Positions 37,858 to 47,152 of a DNA stretch of 64,000 nucleotides are shown one piece after another. The stretch is taken from the NCBI RefSeq assembly GCF_015751765.1, contig NZ_JADOTX010000001.1, forward strand, positions 4,526,001 to 4,590,000, written 5' to 3'. The stretch comes from Micromonospora ureilytica (GTDB lineage: Bacteria; Actinomycetota; Actinomycetes; Mycobacteriales; Micromonosporaceae). Made by a program: the position numbers and the translations under genes. The first letter of the stretch is position 1. Each line of letters begins with the position of its first letter. The notes beneath the pieces are model-generated. The model saw nothing but the letters and a program-made list of their open reading frames with translations, had not been told where the DNA came from and searched no databases.

Positions 37858-40389
37858 TCAGGACGCGCCGTCGGCGCGGAGCCGGAACACGTTCGACTCC
37901 GCCGAGTCGCGCAGGGACCCCAGCACCGCCCCGATCTTGTCCGCTGGCATCGGCTTGAAGAAGTGGTAGCCCTGCGCGGAGGTGCAACCCAGCTCGGCCA
38001 GGGCCATCCGCTGCTCGGCGGTTTCCACCCCTTCGGCGACCACCCGCAGCCCCAGCTCGTGAGCGAGGCCCACGGTCGTCCGGACGATCGCGGCGGCCTC
38101 CGGCGAGTCGGCCATCCGGATGACGAAGGACCGGTCCACCTTCAGCTCGTCCACCGCGATCCGGGTGAGGAAGGTCAGCGACGAGAAGCCGGTGCCGAAG
38201 TCGTCGACCGCGAGTTGCACGCCCATCGACCGGAGCGTCGCCAGCACCTCGTCGATGACCTCCAGCTCGCTCATCACCACCGTCTCGGTGATCTCCAGGA
38301 CGAGCCGGTGCGGCGGCACCTGGTGGCGGCGCAACGCGTCGGCGATCTCCACAGGTAGCCGAGGGTCGAGCAGGCTGCGCGCCGAGAGGTTGACCGAGAT
38401 CGGGACGTCCAACCCCTCCCGGGCCCAGCTGGCGGCCACGCCGAGCGCCTTGTCCAGCACGTAGCGGGTGAAGGTGCCGAGTTGCTCGCTGTTCTCCACC
38501 GGCCGGATGAAGTCGGCCGGGTTCAGCCACCCACGCCGGGGGTGCTGCCAGCGGATCAGCGCCTCCACCCCGGTGGGCGCTCCCGTGGCCAGGTCGACCG
38601 CCGGCTGCAGCGCCAGCACCAGTTGATCGTCGACCTTCAACGCCTCACGCAGCTCGGCCAGCAGGGCGAGTTGGTCGGTGCTGGCCGCGTCGCGGGCGGC
38701 GTCGTACGCGGCGACGTTGCCACCGCCCTCCTTGGCCTGGTACATCGCGATGTCGGCCCGGCGCAGCAGCTCGGTCAGGTCCGCGGTGCCGGCGGCGGCC
38801 ACCACCACGCCGACCGAGACCTCGATGGACATCCGTACGCCGGCCACCTCGGTCGGCGCGGCCAGCCGCTCGGCGATCTCGCGGGCCTGGCGCAACGCGT
38901 GGGCCATCGGGGCGGCCCGGTCGCCGAGCACCGGGACCGCCGTGAGCAGCAGGGCGAACTCGTCGCCACCGAGTCGGCCGAGCAGGTCGCCGGCGCGGAC
39001 CAGCGCGTTGAGTCGGTTCGCGGTCAGCCGCAGCAGCTGGTCGCCCGCCGCGTGGCCGAGGGTGTCGTTGACTTCCTTGAACTGGTTGATGTCCAGCAGC
39101 AGCAGCGCCACCGGGTGATCGTGGCTGAGCTGTCGCAGCGACTGGTCGCCCTTGCTCAGCATCGCCGCCCGGTTGGCCAGCCCGGTGAGCGGGTCGTGCA
39201 CCGCCTCGTACGACGAACGGGCGGTCACCAACCGCAGCTCGTGGTGGGTCGCGGCGTCGTGCAGCGCGGCGGCGAGCGCGTCGCCGAACGCGGCCACAGC
39301 GTCGCGTTCCCGGGCCGAGGGCGGGGCCGAGCGGGGGAACCGCACCCGCAACCGACCGACCGGCGCGGCACCGACCGACAGCGCCCGGCTCAGCTCGTGC
39401 TCGTCCAGCTCCGACTGGTCCGGTGGGCCGGTCTCCCGGTCGACCAGCTGACCGCTGGCGTCGCCCCGGTAGCGGTGCCAGCGCCCGTCGGCCCGGGCCA
39501 CGTCGACGTCCACCAGTTCGGCGTTGAACAGCGTCAGCGCCCCGGTGACCGCCGCGCTGGCCACACCCCGCTCGTCGAGCTGGTTGAGGGCCGCGGTGGC
39601 CTCGGCGAAGGCACGCCAGGCGCGGCGCTCCTGATCGGAGCGCAGCCGGTACCGGTAGGTCTGCTGCAGTAGCCACAGCAGCGGCGGCAGCAACAGCAAC
39701 CAACGCGGGTCGATTTCCAGGAGCGCGACCACCACGAGGCCGACCGCCACGTTGCCGACGAACATCAGCAGTTTGCCGCGCAGCGCGGCGAGCAGCGGTG
39801 GCCCGATCGGCAGCCCGTGCCGCAGACCCAGCGTCACCCCGCCCAGCCAGGCGGTCACCAGGAGGTACGTCACCGAACCGGCGATCACGGCCAGCGCCAG
39901 CATCGGGGTGGGCGGAGAGAGCAGCGGCCGACCGAGCGCGGTCGTCACGGAGACGGCCAGCGCGGACGCGGCGGCCAGCGACGCGGCGATCCGGACGATC
40001 TCGAGGGCCGGACGGCGGTCGTTGTGCAGTGACAGCATCGTCCAGGCCAGCCCGGTGCCGAGCAGCGTGGCGGACGGGAGCCAACCGGCTGGAGTGAGGT
40101 AGAGGCAGACGATCAGGGCCGCCTCGCCCCAGGTGATGCTGACCATGCCGGCGGCCGAGCGGAACCTCAGGCGGGCGAGCTGAGCGAGGGTCAGGACGGC
40201 GACGGCGATGCCGAAGCGGGCCGGACCGCCGAGGGGGTCGTCGTCCGGCAGCCGGACCGGAAGGGTCAACCCGACCGCGGCGGCGGCCAAGGCGGTCAGC
40301 GTGACAGCGGCGGTGAGCACCAGCAGCGGGCCCGGTGTGCCACGCACCCCGAGCCGATCGAACGGGTCGTCGGCCGGACCGGAGGTCAT
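37858..40389 (-). CDS. Membrane GGDEF-EAL protein (c-di-GMP cyclase/phosphodiesterase)
   Basis: This 843-residue protein has about eight N-terminal membrane segments (20-245), a linker to about 390, then a GGDEF domain with an intact GGDEF at 474-478 ([11 protein letters not shown]) and an EAL domain (EAL at 609-611, later [10 protein letters not shown] and AEGVET). Cyclase and phosphodiesterase active sites both look complete, so either or both activities are possible. In actinomycetes c-di-GMP controls development through BldD. GGGGGAGG precedes the ATG. The sensory signal is unknown. Confidence 0.93.
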   Translation of the reverse strand: MTSGPADDPFDRLGVRGTPGPLLVLTAAVTLTALAAAAVGLTLPVRLPDDDPLGGPARFGIAVAVLTLAQLARLRFRSAAGMVSITWGEAALIVCLYLTPAGWLPSATLLGTGLAWTMLSLHNDRRPALEIVRIAASLAAASALAVSVTTALGRPLLSPPTPMLALAVIAGSVTYLLVTAWLGGVTLGLRHGLPIGPPLLAALRGKLLMFVGNVAVGLVVVALLEIDPRWLLLLPPLLWLLQQTYRYRLRSDQERRAWRAFAEATAALNQLDERGVASAAVTGALTLFNAELVDVDVARADGRWHRYRGDASGQLVDRETGPPDQSELDEHELSRALSVGAAPVGRLRVRFPRSAPPSARERDAVAAFGDALAAALHDAATHHELRLVTARSSYEAVHDPLTGLANRAAMLSKGDQSLRQLSHDHPVALLLLDINQFKEVNDTLGHAAGDQLLRLTANRLNALVRAGDLLGRLGGDEFALLLTAVPVLGDRAAPMAHALRQAREIAERLAAPTEVAGVRMSIEVSVGVVVAAAGTADLTELLRRADIAMYQAKEGGGNVAAYDAARDAASTDQLALLAELREALKVDDQLVLALQPAVDLATGAPTGVEALIRWQHPRRGWLNPADFIRPVENSEQLGTFTRYVLDKALGVAASWAREGLDVPISVNLSARSLLDPRLPVEIADALRRHQVPPHRLVLEITETVVMSELEVIDEVLATLRSMGVQLAVDDFGTGFSSLTFLTRIAVDELKVDRSFVIRMADSPEAAAIVRTTVGLAHELGLRVVAEGVETAEQRMALAELGCTSAQGYHFFKPMPADKIGAVLGSLRDSAESNVFRLRADGAS

Positions 40390-40568
40390 CGACCTCCCCC
40401 GTCAGCCGACCGACCGACGTCGCGGCGGGCGGCCGGTGCTGTGCTGGTCATCGGCGCCCCCTCCCGCACACGGCTCGGAGACTTTTGGTCCCCCCGGCGG
40501 AAGGCTAAGCCAAACCGGGTGGCCGCAACAGGGGGCGACCAACCGGTTCGGCGTGATTCATGCGCGGA
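40390..40568. other. Upstream region of the GGDEF-EAL gene
   Basis: These 179 bases contain no gene. Short inverted segments (around GAGACTTTTGGTCCCCCC and AACCGGTT) are visible near 40480-40550, but no known riboswitch class can be assigned. The promoter of the GGDEF-EAL gene should lie here. Confidence 0.35.
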
Positions 40569-40862
40569 CTACCCGTTCAGGTGCTGCTGGTGCCCGTTGG
40601 GAGCGGGCGTGGATGAATCACGCCCCGCGGTCCCGTCTGTCGGATCGACGACTGCCGCATCGGCCCTGGTCGGGTCGGTCGACCCGGACTGCTGGGGGAA
40701 GCGGTCCGGCAGACGGCGCAACCGAGCGTTCATGTTGCGGATCAGCAGGATGGTCGCGGTGGCCAGCAGCAGGATGAGGAAGAGGCCCATCGGCCCGGCC
40801 AGACCACCCGTGCGGGTGTCCCCGAAGTTGTTCTCCGCGAGCACCTGGGCAGCGGTCAACAT
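40569..40862 (-). CDS. Small single-pass membrane protein
   Basis: This 97-residue protein has one membrane segment at about 24-41 (GPMGLFLILLLATATILLI), a basic inside flank (RNMNARLRRLP) and a Pro/Thr/Asp-rich disordered tail. It starts 48 bp after the mca stop on the same strand. Proteins of this layout next to mca are common in actinomycetes as far as I recall, but the role is unknown. Confidence 0.72.
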   Translation of the reverse strand: MLTAAQVLAENNFGDTRTGGLAGPMGLFLILLLATATILLIRNMNARLRRLPDRFPQQSGSTDPTRADAAVVDPTDGTAGRDSSTPAPNGHQQHLNG

Positions 40863-40910
40863 GGCGTTCCTCCGATGTGCGGTTGGTAACCAGCGTAGCC
40901 CCGCCGGGAA

Positions 40911-41792
40911 TCAGCGTGCGTGCACCGTCTCCCGCACTCCCGCGAAGAGGTCGGACTCGGGCAGCGGGCTGTCGACCATCGAGCGGGCCAGCTCGTAATC
41001 CTCGGTCGGCCAGGCGGTTCGCTGGAGCTCCATCGGCACGTGGAACCAGAAGCCGTCCGGGTCGACCTGGGTGGCGTGGGCACGCAGCGCGTCATCACGG
41101 ACCGGGAAGTATTCGGCGCACTCGACCCGGGTGGTGATCCGGGGGCCCTTGTCGGGCCGATCCTCCCACCGCTTGATCCACTCCTCGTAGGGCGACTCCA
41201 GCCCGGCGGCCAGCATCCCCTCGTGCAGCGCCATGATCTTGCCCTTGGAGAAGCCGATGTCGTAGTAGAGCTTCAGCGGCTGCCAGGGCGCGCCCAGCTC
41301 CGGGTAGCGCTCCGGGTCACCGGCGGCCTCGAACGCGGCCACGCTCACCTTGTGGCACATGATGTGGTCCGGGTGCGGATAGCCACCCTCTTCGTCGTAC
41401 GTGGTCACGACGTGCGGACGGAACTCGCGCATCAACCGCACCAGCGGGCCCGCGGCGACTTCGACGTCCTGGAGGGCGAAACAGCCCTCGGGCAGCGGCG
41501 GCAGCGGGTCGCCCTCAGGCAGGCCCGAGTCGACGAAGCCCAGCCAGGCCTGGTCGACACCGAGGATCGCGCGTGCGGCGTCCATCTCGGCACGCCGGAT
41601 GTCGCCGATGTTGGCCCACACGTCGGGCCGGTCGAGCTTGGGGTTGAGCACGCTCCCGCGCTCGCCGCCCGTGCACGTCACGACCAGGACGTCCACCCCC
41701 TGAGCGACATACTTCGCCGTCGTCGCCGCGCCCTTGCTCGACTCGTCGTCCGGGTGCGCGTGCACGGCCATGAGACGCAGTTGCTCTGCCAA
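40911..41792 (-). CDS. mca: Mycothiol S-conjugate amidase
   Basis: This 293-residue zinc amidase cleaves mycothiol-toxin conjugates to a mercapturic acid for export, the actinobacterial counterpart of glutathione-based detoxification. The zinc site is AHPDDESS (about 11-18) with PHPDHIMCH (near 144-152), and TCTGGERGS follows the first. The TTG at 41792 is chosen: GAGGAG lies 8 nt upstream, and the protein then begins AEQLRLMAVHAHPDDE as in the family. It is divergent from the DUF4307 gene. Confidence 0.95.
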   Translation of the reverse strand: MAEQLRLMAVHAHPDDESSKGAATTAKYVAQGVDVLVVTCTGGERGSVLNPKLDRPDVWANIGDIRRAEMDAARAILGVDQAWLGFVDSGLPEGDPLPPLPEGCFALQDVEVAAGPLVRLMREFRPHVVTTYDEEGGYPHPDHIMCHKVSVAAFEAAGDPERYPELGAPWQPLKLYYDIGFSKGKIMALHEGMLAAGLESPYEEWIKRWEDRPDKGPRITTRVECAEYFPVRDDALRAHATQVDPDGFWFHVPMELQRTAWPTEDYELARSMVDSPLPESDLFAGVRETVHAR

Positions 41793-41995
41793 CTTCGGCG
41801 CTCCTCGTCTGTGCCGGACGGTGGACCCGACCGGGCTCGACCGGCTGACCTGCCGGGATCTTTCCTCACCGCACCCTGTCGCCGGCCACCAGCGCCGGGC
41901 ATGACCTGCCATTCCTGCCGCTGGACCGGGTGGGAGGATGGGACTCTGCCATTCTTGCCGATGCCGCCGACAACAACGCCAGGAGATACCCGCCG

Positions 41996-42436
41996 GTGAC
42001 CGAGACGCACGCCACAATTTCACCAGGTGCTCCGGTATTCCCGGCCGGGCGCTACGGCCGCCGTCGGGCACCCGGCGGAAAGCGCCGCCGTACGATGCTG
42101 GCCGCGCTGGTGCTGCTGGCACTCGTGGCGACGCTGACCGTGATCTCGGTCCGGCTCTACCGCCAGTACGGCGACCCGGTCTACGACGCCCAGGTGATCA
42201 CGTACACCGACATCACGGACAACCAGGTGCTTGTCGACTTTCGGGTGACCGTCCCGCCGGGTGGATCGGCGGTCTGCGTGCTGCGTGCCCGGGACCGTTC
42301 CGGCGCCGAGGTGGCCCGCGATCAGGTCACCGTGACCGCCGATCCCGGGGATCGGCACGTCACGACCCGGCACCGCCTGGCCACCACCGCCCGGCCGTTC
42401 ATCGGCGAGGTTCTGCGCTGCCGACAACCGTCCTGA
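41996..42436 (+). CDS. DUF4307 domain-containing membrane protein
   Basis: This 146-residue protein has a basic N-terminal region (RYGRRRAPGGKRRR), one membrane segment at about 35-53, and an extracellular beta-rich domain. Two cysteines (AVCVLRARDR and EVLRCRQ) could form a disulfide. The arrangement is that of DUF4307, usually found beside mca in actinobacteria as here. AGGAGATAC stands 9 nt before the GTG. Role unknown. Confidence 0.87.
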   Translation: MTETHATISPGAPVFPAGRYGRRRAPGGKRRRTMLAALVLLALVATLTVISVRLYRQYGDPVYDAQVITYTDITDNQVLVDFRVTVPPGGSAVCVLRARDRSGAEVARDQVTVTADPGDRHVTTRHRLATTARPFIGEVLRCRQPS

Positions 42437-42592
42437 GCTGCCCGAACAGCACCGGAAACGGGGCCGACCGAGCGCCTACCCGGGGTGTGGGAAACGGACA
42501 CCGGCGGTGATGGCCGACACGCTGTGTCGTTCCGCACTGGTAACTTGGTAGTTCACCTGTCAGCCAGCCACGCACAACTGAGGAGAACGCCT

Positions 42593-43090
42593 GTGTCCAC
42601 TGGCAACGAGGCGCCCGCCACCTGGCTGTCGCAGGACGCGTCCGACCGCCTCCAGGCCGAGCTCGACGAGCACATCGCCAACCGTCCGGCGATCGCAGCT
42701 GAGATCAACGCTCGGCGCGAGGAGGGCGACCTGCGGGAGAACGGCGGCTACCACGCCGCCCGCGAGGAGCAGGGCAAAGCCGAGGGTCGCATCCGCTACC
42801 TGCAGGAGCTGCTGCGCACCGCGAAGGTCGGCGAGGCCCCGACCGCCGACGCGGTGTCGCCGGGCATGGTCGTGACGATCTACTTCGACGACGACACCAA
42901 GGACACCGAGACCTTCCTGCTCGGTTCTCGGGAGATCGCGGCCACGACCGACCTGACCGTCTACAGCCCCGAGTCCGCGCTGGGCAAGGCGATCCTGGGC
43001 GGGCGTGCCGGGCAGACCTGCACCTACACGGCACCCAGCGGCGCCGACATCAAGGTGACAGTGGTCAGCTTCGAGCCGTTCTCCGGCTGA
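42593..43090 (+). CDS. greA: Transcription elongation factor GreA
   Basis: This 165-residue factor rescues backtracked RNA polymerase by stimulating transcript cleavage. The N-terminal coiled coil has the acidic tip (REEGDLRENGGYHAAREEQ, about 43-61), and the C-terminal FKBP-like domain ends with SPESALGKAILGGRAG. GTG at 42593 has GAGGAG about 8 nt upstream. It converges on ilvA with a hairpin between them. Confidence 0.96.
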   Translation: MSTGNEAPATWLSQDASDRLQAELDEHIANRPAIAAEINARREEGDLRENGGYHAAREEQGKAEGRIRYLQELLRTAKVGEAPTADAVSPGMVVTIYFDDDTKDTETFLLGSREIAATTDLTVYSPESALGKAILGGRAGQTCTYTAPSGADIKVTVVSFEPFSG

Positions 43091-43164
43091 CCGTCGCCGG
43101 CCGCGCCACCCGCTGCCGGCCGGGCTGACCGACCGCCGGCATCCACTGTCGAAACACCGCGCAT

Positions 43165-43198
43165 CCGAGGCGTGGCACCCACCGGTGTCACGCCTCGG
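43165..43198. terminator. Terminator between greA and ilvA
   Basis: CCGAGGCGTGGCAC (43165-43178) pairs with GTGTCACGCCTCGG (43185-43198), with one wobble position. The right arm covers the ilvA stop codon, so it serves mainly greA. Confidence 0.6.
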
Positions 43199-44408
43199 CC
43201 GCGAAGACCACCTGGTAGCCGCTGGCCCGCAGCGCGCTGATCAGCGTGTCCGAGTGCTCGACGCCCCGGGTCTCCACCGACAGCGCCACCTCCACCTCGC
43301 CGAGGCTGAGGTGCGGGTTGGCCCGCTGGTGCTCCACGTCCACCACGTTGGCCCGGTGTTCGGCGATCTGGCTGAGCAGCGACGCGAGCTGCCCCGGCCG
43401 GTCCGAACAGCGGACGGTCACCCGCAGGTAGCGACCCGCTGCGGCCAACCCGTGCTCGATGACCCGCAGCATCAGCAACGGGTCGATGTTGCCGCCGGAG
43501 AGCACCGCGACCACGGGCGTCTCCACCTCGACCACGCCGGCCATCAGCGCGGCGACACCTACCGCCCCGGCCGGCTCGACCACCTGCTTGCCGCGCTCCA
43601 GCAGCATCAGCAGGGCCCTGGAGATGTCCTCCTCGGAGACCGTGACGATCTCGTCGACCAGCTTGCGCACGTGGTTGAAGGTGATCTCGCCCGGCCGGCC
43701 GACAGCGATGCCGTCGGCGATGGTGGAGAAGATGGGCAGCCGGACCGGTTCTCCGGCCACCAGTGAGGGCGGGAACGCCGCCGCGCCGGCGGCCTGCACG
43801 CCGATGATCCGGACGTCCGGCCGCAACGCCTTCGCGGCCACCGCCATGCCCGAGATCAGACCACCGCCACCCACCCCGGTGATGATCGTCTTCACCTCCG
43901 GGCACTGTTCGAGGATCTCCAGCGCCACAGTGCCCTGCCCGGCGATCACATCCGGGTGGTCGAACGGGTGGATCAGCACCGCGCCGGTGCGCTCGGCGTA
44001 CGTGTGCGCGGCGACCAGCGACTCGTCGACGGTGTTCCCGGCCAGCTCGACCTGCGCGCCGTACCCCTTTGTGGCGGCCACCTTCGGCAGCGGGGCGTTG
44101 ACCGGCATGAAGACGGTGGCGTGCGTGCCGACCAGGCCGGCGGCGAGGGCCACGCCCTGCGCGTGGTTGCCCGCGCTCGCCGCGACCACGCCGCGCTCCC
44201 GCTCGGCCGCCGACAACCGGGAGATCCGCACGTACGCGCCCCGCACCTTGTACGAGCCGGCGCGCTGGACGTTCTCGCACTTGAGCCACGTCGGCCCGCC
44301 CAGCGCCGCGGTGAGCGGCCGGGAGGGCTCCAGCGGGGTGGTGCGGGTGACGCCAGCGAGCAACTCCCGTGCGGCCCGCACGTCGTCGAGACCGACCAGT
44401 TCCGTCAT
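43188..44408 (-). CDS. ilvA: Threonine ammonia-lyase (biosynthetic-type)
   Basis: This 406-residue PLP enzyme converts threonine to 2-oxobutanoate, the first step to isoleucine. The PLP lysine is in AGSYKVRGAY (about 50-59), the phosphate loop is GVGGGGLISG (about 175-184), and a C-terminal ACT-like domain starts near 330 (LRVTVRCSDRPGQLASLLSQ) for allosteric control. The ATG gives the family start. Short one-ACT forms are usual in actinobacteria. Confidence 0.93.
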   Translation of the reverse strand: MTELVGLDDVRAARELLAGVTRTTPLEPSRPLTAALGGPTWLKCENVQRAGSYKVRGAYVRISRLSAAERERGVVAASAGNHAQGVALAAGLVGTHATVFMPVNAPLPKVAATKGYGAQVELAGNTVDESLVAAHTYAERTGAVLIHPFDHPDVIAGQGTVALEILEQCPEVKTIITGVGGGGLISGMAVAAKALRPDVRIIGVQAAGAAAFPPSLVAGEPVRLPIFSTIADGIAVGRPGEITFNHVRKLVDEIVTVSEEDISRALLMLLERGKQVVEPAGAVGVAALMAGVVEVETPVVAVLSGGNIDPLLMLRVIEHGLAAAGRYLRVTVRCSDRPGQLASLLSQIAEHRANVVDVEHQRANPHLSLGEVEVALSVETRGVEHSDTLISALRASGYQVVFAAEA

Positions 44409-44473
44409 GCCCCGATCGTGCCACCCGACTCCGGAGCCCTCGGCGGCGACACCGGCGTGCACGACGTCGACGA

Positions 44474-45877
44474 TCAGGCGGTGGCCGGCGACTCCGTGCC
44501 GACCCGGGGGTAGCCGGGGGCGTGGCGCGTCCACGGGGCCGCCATCTCGAACTGACCGGCCACACCGAGCAGCAGCAGCTCCGAGCCGGGCGGACCGACC
44601 AGTTGCACGGCGACCGGCAGACCGTCCGGGCGGCGGCCGACCGGCACGACGACCGCCGGCAGGCCGGCGATGTTCCAGGGTGCGGCGTACGGGGCGTACC
44701 GGATGTTGGCTGCCATGTTCGCCCGCCAGGACCGCTCCGACCAGCGGGCCGCCTCCGGTGGCGCGCTGGCCAGCGCCGGGGTGAGCAGCAGGTCGACCGA
44801 GTGGTCGGTGAAGAAGTCGACCGACCGTTGCCGCCAGGCGGCCCGGTCCGCCTCCCGCACGTAGCCGCGACGCTGCGCCCACTCGCCCAGCGCCACGTGC
44901 CGTCGGTTACGCCGCTGCAGACCGCGCCGGTCCAGGCCGGAGGCCCGGACGTCGGCGGCGGCCGCGGCGAACCAGGTGGCGATGCCCTGGAGGCCGAGCG
45001 CGGTGGGGTAGACCGGATCGGCCGGCACCGTGTCGTGCCCGGCGGTGGCGAGGAGCCGACCGGCGGCGGCGACCGCGTCCCGGTTGGGCGCGTCCGCTGC
45101 GACACCACGCACCGGGGAACGCAGCGAGACGCCCACCCGCAGGCGCTGCGGGGGGACCAGCTTCTCGGGGCGCCGGCCGGCGAGCACCGAGAAGCCGACC
45201 GCCGCGTCGGCGACAGTGCTGGTCAGCATGCCGTGCTCGGTGAGGCCGAACCAGTCGTCCGCCCCGAGCTGGCAGGGGACCACACCCCGACCGGGCTTGA
45301 GACCGACGAGTCCGCAGCAGGCCGCGGGGATCCGGATGGAGCCGAGACCGTCGTTGGCGTGCGCGATCGGCACCAGCCCGGCGGCGACCGCGGCGGCGGC
45401 ACCACCCGAGGACCCACCAGGGGTACGCGTGCTGTCCCACGGGTTACGGGTCACCGTGCTGTCGTCGTCGGTGAACGCCCACAGCCCCAGCTCCGGCATC
45501 CGGGTCACGCCGAGGATCACCGCCCCGGCGCCGCGCAGCCGACGCACCACCTCGTGGTCGGCCTCCGCGACGTCGGTGCGGGCGGCGGCCGACCCGTTCC
45601 AGGTGGGCAGCCCGGCGACCGGGGTGTTCTCCTTGACCGCCACCGGAACCCCGGCCAGCGGCAGGTTGGCCAGGTCCTCCTGCTCGTCGACCTTCTCGGC
45701 CTCGGTGATCGCCTCCCCGCCGCGCACGGCGCGGAACGCGGCCAGCTCACGGTCGGCTCGGGAGATGTACTCGAGGTGGTCGGCGACGACCTGGGTCGCC
45801 GAGACGTCACCTCGGCGTACGCCTCGGGCGATCTGCTTGGCGGTCGCTCCGACCCAGGTCGCCATGATGTCCTGCAC
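44474..45877 (-). CDS. Amidase-signature family hydrolase
   Basis: This 467-residue protein has the Ser-cisSer-Lys triad region: VAVKENTPVAG gives the Lys (about 78-88), and TPGGSSGGAAAAVAAG holds the Gly/Ser-rich signature with both serines (near 150-165). It hydrolyses amide bonds; the substrate is not evident, and the neighbours give no clue. Starts are ambiguous: GTG at 45877 has GGGGGAGG 6 nt upstream, while ATGs at 45883 and 45865 are less well placed. Confidence 0.9.
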   Translation of the reverse strand: MQDIMATWVGATAKQIARGVRRGDVSATQVVADHLEYISRADRELAAFRAVRGGEAITEAEKVDEQEDLANLPLAGVPVAVKENTPVAGLPTWNGSAAARTDVAEADHEVVRRLRGAGAVILGVTRMPELGLWAFTDDDSTVTRNPWDSTRTPGGSSGGAAAAVAAGLVPIAHANDGLGSIRIPAACCGLVGLKPGRGVVPCQLGADDWFGLTEHGMLTSTVADAAVGFSVLAGRRPEKLVPPQRLRVGVSLRSPVRGVAADAPNRDAVAAAGRLLATAGHDTVPADPVYPTALGLQGIATWFAAAAADVRASGLDRRGLQRRNRRHVALGEWAQRRGYVREADRAAWRQRSVDFFTDHSVDLLLTPALASAPPEAARWSERSWRANMAANIRYAPYAAPWNIAGLPAVVVPVGRRPDGLPVAVQLVGPPGSELLLLGVAGQFEMAAPWTRHAPGYPRVGTESPATA

Positions 45878-45896
45878 GGCCATCCTCCCCCAGCGG

Positions 45897-47039
45897 TCAG
45901 CCCAGCGCCTGCTCCAGATCGGCGAGTAGGTCGTCGACCGTCTCGATGCCGACAGACAGTCGCACGAGATCGCCGGGAACTTCAAGCGGCGAGCCGGCAG
46001 CACTTGCATGTGTCATCCGACCCGGGTGCTCGATCAGGGATTCCACACCGCCCAGCGACTCGGCGAGCACGAAGAGCTTGGCCCGGTTGCAGATGTCCAC
46101 GGCGTGCTCCTCACCACCGGCGGCGCGGAACGAGATCATGCCGCCGAACCGGCGCATCTGCTTGGCGGCCACCTCGTGACCGGGGTGCGAGGGCAACCCC
46201 GGATAGATCACCTGGGCGACCTTGGCGTGCCCGTCGAGGTACGCGGCGAGCCGCTCGGCGTTGTCGCAGTGCCGGTCCATGCGTACCCCGAGGGTCTTGA
46301 TGCCCCGCAGGGTGAGCCAGGCGTCGAACGGGCCGTTGATCGCGCCCATCGCGTTCTGGTGGTAGCGCAATTCCTCGCCGAGCCCGGCGTCGGCGACGAC
46401 GAGCGCGCCACCGACGACGTCGGAGTGCCCACCGACGTACTTGGTGGTGGAGTGCACCACCACGTCCGCGCCGAAGGCGATCGGCTGCTGGAGGTACGGC
46501 GAGGCGAAGGTGTTGTCCACCACCAGCAGGGCGCCCGCGTCGTGTGCCACGGCGGCCAGGGCGGCGATGTCGGCGATGTCGAGCAGCGGGTTGGTCGGTG
46601 TCTCCACCCAGACGATCTTCGTGCGGCCGGGCTGTACGGCCGCCCGGACCGCGGCCGGGTCGGAGATCTTGGCCGGGCTGAACTCCAGGCCCCAACGCTG
46701 GGCGACCCGGGCGAAGAGCCGGTACGTGCCGCCGTACGCGTCGTCCGGGATCACCACGTGGTCGCCCGGCTGGCACACGGCCCGCAGCAGGGTGTCCTCC
46801 GCCGCCAGGCCGCTGGCGAAGGCGAGCCCCACCGGCCCGCCCTCCAGCGCCGCCAGGCACTCCTGGAGGGCGTCGCGGGTCGGGTTGCCGGAGCGGCTGT
46901 ACTCGTAGCCGAGCCGGGGCGCGCCGACGGCGTCCTGGGCGTACGTGCTGGTCTGGTAGATCGGCGGGATCACCGCGCCGGTGCGGGCCTCAGGGTCCTG
47001 ACCGGCATGAATGGCGAGCGTCTCGAAGCCGTGACTCAT
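45897..47039 (-). CDS. metB: Cystathionine gamma-synthase
   Basis: This 380-residue PLP enzyme of the Cys/Met metabolism family makes cystathionine from an activated homoserine and cysteine. The PLP lysine is Lys200 in HSTTKYVGGHSD, with YSRSGNPTRDALQ at about 47-59 for the substrate and phosphate sites. Family members can also act as gamma-lyases, so with cystathionine beta-synthase at 61.8 kb it could serve reverse transsulfuration. TAGCCT 7 nt before the ATG and no Shine-Dalgarno suggest a leaderless mRNA. The amidase gene follows 19 bp downstream. Confidence 0.93.
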   Translation of the reverse strand: MSHGFETLAIHAGQDPEARTGAVIPPIYQTSTYAQDAVGAPRLGYEYSRSGNPTRDALQECLAALEGGPVGLAFASGLAAEDTLLRAVCQPGDHVVIPDDAYGGTYRLFARVAQRWGLEFSPAKISDPAAVRAAVQPGRTKIVWVETPTNPLLDIADIAALAAVAHDAGALLVVDNTFASPYLQQPIAFGADVVVHSTTKYVGGHSDVVGGALVVADAGLGEELRYHQNAMGAINGPFDAWLTLRGIKTLGVRMDRHCDNAERLAAYLDGHAKVAQVIYPGLPSHPGHEVAAKQMRRFGGMISFRAAGGEEHAVDICNRAKLFVLAESLGGVESLIEHPGRMTHASAAGSPLEVPGDLVRLSVGIETVDDLLADLEQALG

Positions 47040-47046
47040 TCTGGTG

Positions 47047-47052
47047 AGGCTA
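47047..47052 (-). promoter_or_regulatory. Predicted -10 element of metB
   Basis: TAGCCT on the minus strand ends 7 nt before the ATG at 47039. No ribosome-binding site is seen, which fits a leaderless transcript. Confidence 0.4.
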
Positions 47053-47097
47053 GTGCCCCCGTCCCGAGGGCTGGAACGGAACCCGCGCTCCGGGTGG

Positions 47098-47116
47098 GGG
47101 CCGGACCATCCGGCCC
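47098..47116 (-). terminator. Hairpin after the secreted-protein gene
   Basis: GGGCCGGA (47098-47105) and TCCGGCCC (47109-47116) form an 8-bp perfect stem with a 3-nt loop, about 37 bp beyond the stop of the gene ending at 47153 and before the metB promoter. Confidence 0.5.
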
Positions 47117-47152
47117 GGCCCTCACGTGCCGGCCAGGGGGCCGGCGGGCTGG

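Noticed and set aside
40390..40568. A c-di-GMP or c-di-AMP riboswitch before the GGDEF-EAL gene
   Set aside because: Short inverted segments are present but conserved core motifs of known classes could not be matched by eye.
41890..41960. Two copies of TGCCATTC(C/T)TGCCG as a regulatory repeat before the DUF4307 gene
   Set aside because: Only two short copies without symmetry; too weak to claim a site.
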